A stretch of DNA of 64,000 bases from Flavobacterium geliluteum (GTDB lineage: Bacteria > Bacteroidota > Bacteroidia > Flavobacteriales > Flavobacteriaceae), in assembly GCF_017948595.1 (NCBI RefSeq), contig NZ_JAGFBV010000010.1:61746-125745 (forward strand). Direction: 5' to 3'. The notes beneath the pieces were generated by a model that worked only from the letters and a program-made list of their open reading frames with translations, was not told the origin of the DNA and ran no database searches. Within the stretch, counting starts at the first letter, position 1, and each line of letters starts with the position of its first letter. Position numbers and translations under genes: made by a program. This document shows, one piece after another, positions 61,625-64,000 of this stretch.

Positions 61625-62356
61625 ATGAAACGAACATTAGTCTTTGGCGATATTCACGGCGGTTTAAAAGCTTTAATTCAATTACTTGAAAAAGTAGAGG
61701 TTAAAGAAAACGATAGACTTATTTTTCTTGGAGATTATGTTGATGGCTGGAGTGAGTCAGCGCAAGTAATTGATTTTCTCATTCATTTGGCTCAAAAGCA
61801 AGAATGCATTTTTATAAGAGGAAATCATGACGTTTGGTGTCACGAATGGCTAAAGAACGGCGTTGTAAATGACATCTGGTTCTTACATGGAGGAAAATCT
61901 ACCATAGAAAGTTATCAGAACATTAATTCGGTAGTTAAAGAGAGGCATTTTGATTTTTTTGAAAATATGAAAGATTATTTTGTAGATGAACATAATAATT
62001 TGTTTATTCACGCTGGTTTTTCATCTATGCATGGTCCAGAAAAAGAACATTATGCAAGCAATTTTTCGTGGGACAGAACGCTTTGGGAAATGGCTTTGAC
62101 GATGGATAGGAGAATCCAAAAAGATTCACTTTCTTATCCTAAAAGATTGTTGCTTTATAATGAAATTTACATCGGTCACACGCCAACACTTCATTATAAT
62201 ATTGAGATTCCAATGCAAGGCTGTAATGTTTGGAATATTGATACCGGAGCAGGTTTTTACGGAAAATTAACTTGTCTTGATATTGAAACAAAAGCATTTT
62301 GGCAAAGCGATGTTGTACAGACATTTTATCCAAGTGAAAAAGGAAGAAATAAATAA
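61625..62356 (+). CDS. Calcineurin-like metallophosphoesterase (PPP type)
   Basis: The 243-residue protein has all three PPP signatures in order: FGDIHGGLKAL, LGDYVDGWSES and RGNHDVW, plus GHTPT near residue 185 and a late His-rich end. It could be a protein phosphatase or a hydrolase of dinucleotides such as Ap4A or ADP-ribose derivatives. In this operon a nucleotide substrate is plausible. It follows the ARH gene by 11 bp. Confidence 0.9.
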   Translation: MKRTLVFGDIHGGLKALIQLLEKVEVKENDRLIFLGDYVDGWSESAQVIDFLIHLAQKQECIFIRGNHDVWCHEWLKNGVVNDIWFLHGGKSTIESYQNINSVVKERHFDFFENMKDYFVDEHNNLFIHAGFSSMHGPEKEHYASNFSWDRTLWEMALTMDRRIQKDSLSYPKRLLLYNEIYIGHTPTLHYNIEIPMQGCNVWNIDTGAGFYGKLTCLDIETKAFWQSDVVQTFYPSEKGRNK

Positions 62357-62379
62357 TTAAAAAAATATAAATTAAATAC

Positions 62380-63849
62380 ATGAACCCACTACTATTAACA
62401 GACGGTTACAAAGTTGACCACAGAAGACAATACCCGAACCAAACGACTTTAGTATATTCTAACTGGACACCTAGAAAATCAAGAATAGAAGGTCTTGATG
62501 AGGTGGTGTTTTTTGGATTGCAATATTTCATTAAAAAATATATCATTCATGATTTTGATACTCATTTCTTCAAGCAGCCAAAAGAAGAAGTGGTTAAAAA
62601 ATACGCACGAAGAATTAATAATTATTTGGGTGAAAATCAGGTTGGCACCCAACATATCGAAGATTTACACGATTTAGGATACATTCCGATGGTGTTTAAA
62701 GCGTTGCCAGAAGGCGCAAGCGTTCCGCTTAGAGTACCTATGTTTACGATGTACAATACGATTCCGGAGTTTTTCTGGTTGACGAATTATTTCGAAACCT
62801 TACTTTCTGCGGTAATTTGGCTGCCTTGTAATTCGGCTACAATTGCTAGAGAATATAGAAAAGTATTAGACAAATATGCTGCTGAAACGTCATCGGTACC
62901 TGATTTTGTCAATTGGCAAGGACATGATTTCTCGATGAGAGGAATGGGCGGAATCGAAGCGGCAGTAACTTCTGCGGCGGGACATTTACTTAGTTTTACA
63001 GGATCGGATACGATTCCGGCAATTGATTTTTTTGAAGAATATTACAACGCAAACTCTGATACCGAATTAATCGCAGGTTCAGTAGCCGCAACAGAACATT
63101 CTGTAATGTGCATGGGTACTACCGAAGGAGAATATGAAACTTTCAAGAGATTAATCACCGAAGTATATCCAAAAGGAATTGTATCTATAGTTTCAGACAC
63201 CTGGGATTTATGGAAAGTGTTAACAGATTATCTGCCGCGTTTAAAAGAGGCTATCGTTGCCAGAGAAGGAAAAGTTGTCATCAGACCCGACAGTGGCGAT
63301 CCTGTGGATATTATTTGTGGAAATCCAAACGGAAAGACGGAAGAAGAAAAACAAGGCGTTATAGAGCTGCTTTGGAATGTTTTTGGAGGTGAAATTAATG
63401 CAAAGGGATATAAAGAGCTTGTGCCTCAAATTGGAGCCATTTACGGCGATAGTATTACGGTCGCACGTGCCACTCAAATTTGTGAGCGTCTAAAAGCAAA
63501 AGGTTTTGCTTCTACGAATGTGGTTTTAGGAATTGGTTCGTTTACCTATCAGTACAATACTCGAGATACCTTTGGTTTTGCCATGAAAGCAACTTACGGT
63601 GAAGTAGATGGTGAAGGAAGGGCTATTTTTAAAGATCCCATTACAGACGATGGTACAAAAAAATCTGCAAAAGGCCTTATGCAGATCAATCTAGTTGATG
63701 GCATTTATCAATTAAAAGATAATGTGACTTGGGAAGAAGAAAAACTAGGAGAATTGAAGGAAGTTTTTAGAGACGGAAAACTTCTGGTTAATGAATCTCT
63801 CAGCGATATACGATCACGAGTAAAATCTCAGATTAGCGTTACGCTATAA
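62380..63849 (+). CDS. nadV: Nicotinamide phosphoribosyltransferase-like enzyme
   Basis: The 489-residue protein is a NAMPT homologue of full length. It begins LLTDGYKVDHRRQYP. Conserved catalytic positions are MRGMGGIEAAVTSAAGH and FTGSDTIPA, the phosphorylated His240 in AATEHSVMCMGTTEGE, and Arg302/Asp304 in VIRPDSGDP. NAMPT makes nicotinamide mononucleotide from nicotinamide and PRPP, which would be supplied by the adjacent Prs-like enzyme. If that enzyme instead acts on ADP-ribose, this protein could be the partner that joins nicotinamide to ADP-ribose pyrophosphate (Namat-like). The operon ends here at a terminator. Confidence 0.93.
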   Translation: MNPLLLTDGYKVDHRRQYPNQTTLVYSNWTPRKSRIEGLDEVVFFGLQYFIKKYIIHDFDTHFFKQPKEEVVKKYARRINNYLGENQVGTQHIEDLHDLGYIPMVFKALPEGASVPLRVPMFTMYNTIPEFFWLTNYFETLLSAVIWLPCNSATIAREYRKVLDKYAAETSSVPDFVNWQGHDFSMRGMGGIEAAVTSAAGHLLSFTGSDTIPAIDFFEEYYNANSDTELIAGSVAATEHSVMCMGTTEGEYETFKRLITEVYPKGIVSIVSDTWDLWKVLTDYLPRLKEAIVAREGKVVIRPDSGDPVDIICGNPNGKTEEEKQGVIELLWNVFGGEINAKGYKELVPQIGAIYGDSITVARATQICERLKAKGFASTNVVLGIGSFTYQYNTRDTFGFAMKATYGEVDGEGRAIFKDPITDDGTKKSAKGLMQINLVDGIYQLKDNVTWEEEKLGELKEVFRDGKLLVNESLSDIRSRVKSQISVTL

Positions 63850-63927
63850 AACATAAAAAGCCTGAATTTTAAAAGAGGGCACTGAAAAAGTCTTTTCAAA
63901 ATTCTTTTTCAAGAATAATTATTAATT

Positions 63928-63966
63928 AAAAGGAGTAGAAGCTAAAAGTTTTCTGCTCCTTTTTTT
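63928..63966 (+). terminator. Terminator of the NAD/ADP-ribose operon
   Basis: AAAAGGAGTAGAA (63928-63940) pairs with TTCTGCTCCTTTT with one wobble, followed by T's. Confidence 0.85.
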
Positions 63967-64000
63967 GTATCTTTTACGTGTAATCATAAGACTTTTTAGA

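Overview
The window reads as a chromosomal segment of a Flavobacterium-like member of the Bacteroidota. The DNA is AT-rich. Many genes are preceded by the Bacteroidota promoter form (TTG about 19 bp upstream of TAnnTTTG), and starts are often TTG or nearly leaderless. Several genes encode type IX secretion (T9SS) cargo with C-terminal sorting domains, and glycyl-tRNA synthetase is the single-chain type. I saw no rRNA, tRNA or CRISPR array and no complete insertion sequence.

Layout. 1-2.7 kb: the end of a TonB-dependent receptor and a GDSL lipoprotein. 2.8-4.7 kb: atpD-atpC, followed by a small membrane-protein gene enclosed by a duplicated terminator. 5.5-12.4 kb: biotin genes bioF, bioD, bioA and a ketoacyl synthase, interrupted by a TraB/GumN protein, an ECF sigma factor and its membrane partner; bioB lies separately at 29.8-30.9 kb. 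12.4 kb: recX. 13.2-29.7 kb: five tandem T9SS surface-protein genes sharing one C-terminal module. Two are large adhesin-like proteins, one is a delta-60 beta-propeller protein, and two are stubs with almost no cargo. 31-37.7 kb: a small membrane protein, ribF, a T9SS metzincin protease, a frameshifted comF and glyS. 37.9-42 kb: a LytTR regulator with a substituted phosphoacceptor site, a small secreted peptide, and a TPR histidine kinase with its response regulator. 42-46.2 kb: thiL, a PfkB kinase, a DinB protein, a WYL regulator and a VOC protein. 46.3-49.1 kb: an accessory patch of small proteins, including a broken lipoprotein gene and a ParE/RelE toxin-antitoxin pair. 49.1-57.6 kb: housekeeping genes lepA, cvpA, pheS and gpsA, an iron-dependent alcohol dehydrogenase and an exported DJ-1/PfpI protein. 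57.7-63.9 kb: a LysR regulator, then an NrtR-type regulator and a five-gene operon of NAD and ADP-ribose metabolism.

The most notable system is the 58.6-63.9 kb island. An NrtR-like Nudix regulator precedes genes for a PRPP-synthetase-like enzyme, a NADAR protein, an ADP-ribosylglycohydrolase, a PPP-type phosphoesterase and a NAMPT-like enzyme. Two matching 21-bp inverted repeats flank and overlap the operon promoter. The set fits coupled removal of ADP-ribose and rebuilding of NAD. The second notable system is the T9SS array, which shows recent DNA homogenisation and cargo loss. Smaller signals are two gene cassettes each flanked by copies of the local terminator, a pair of structured intergenic repeats, and two frameshifted genes.
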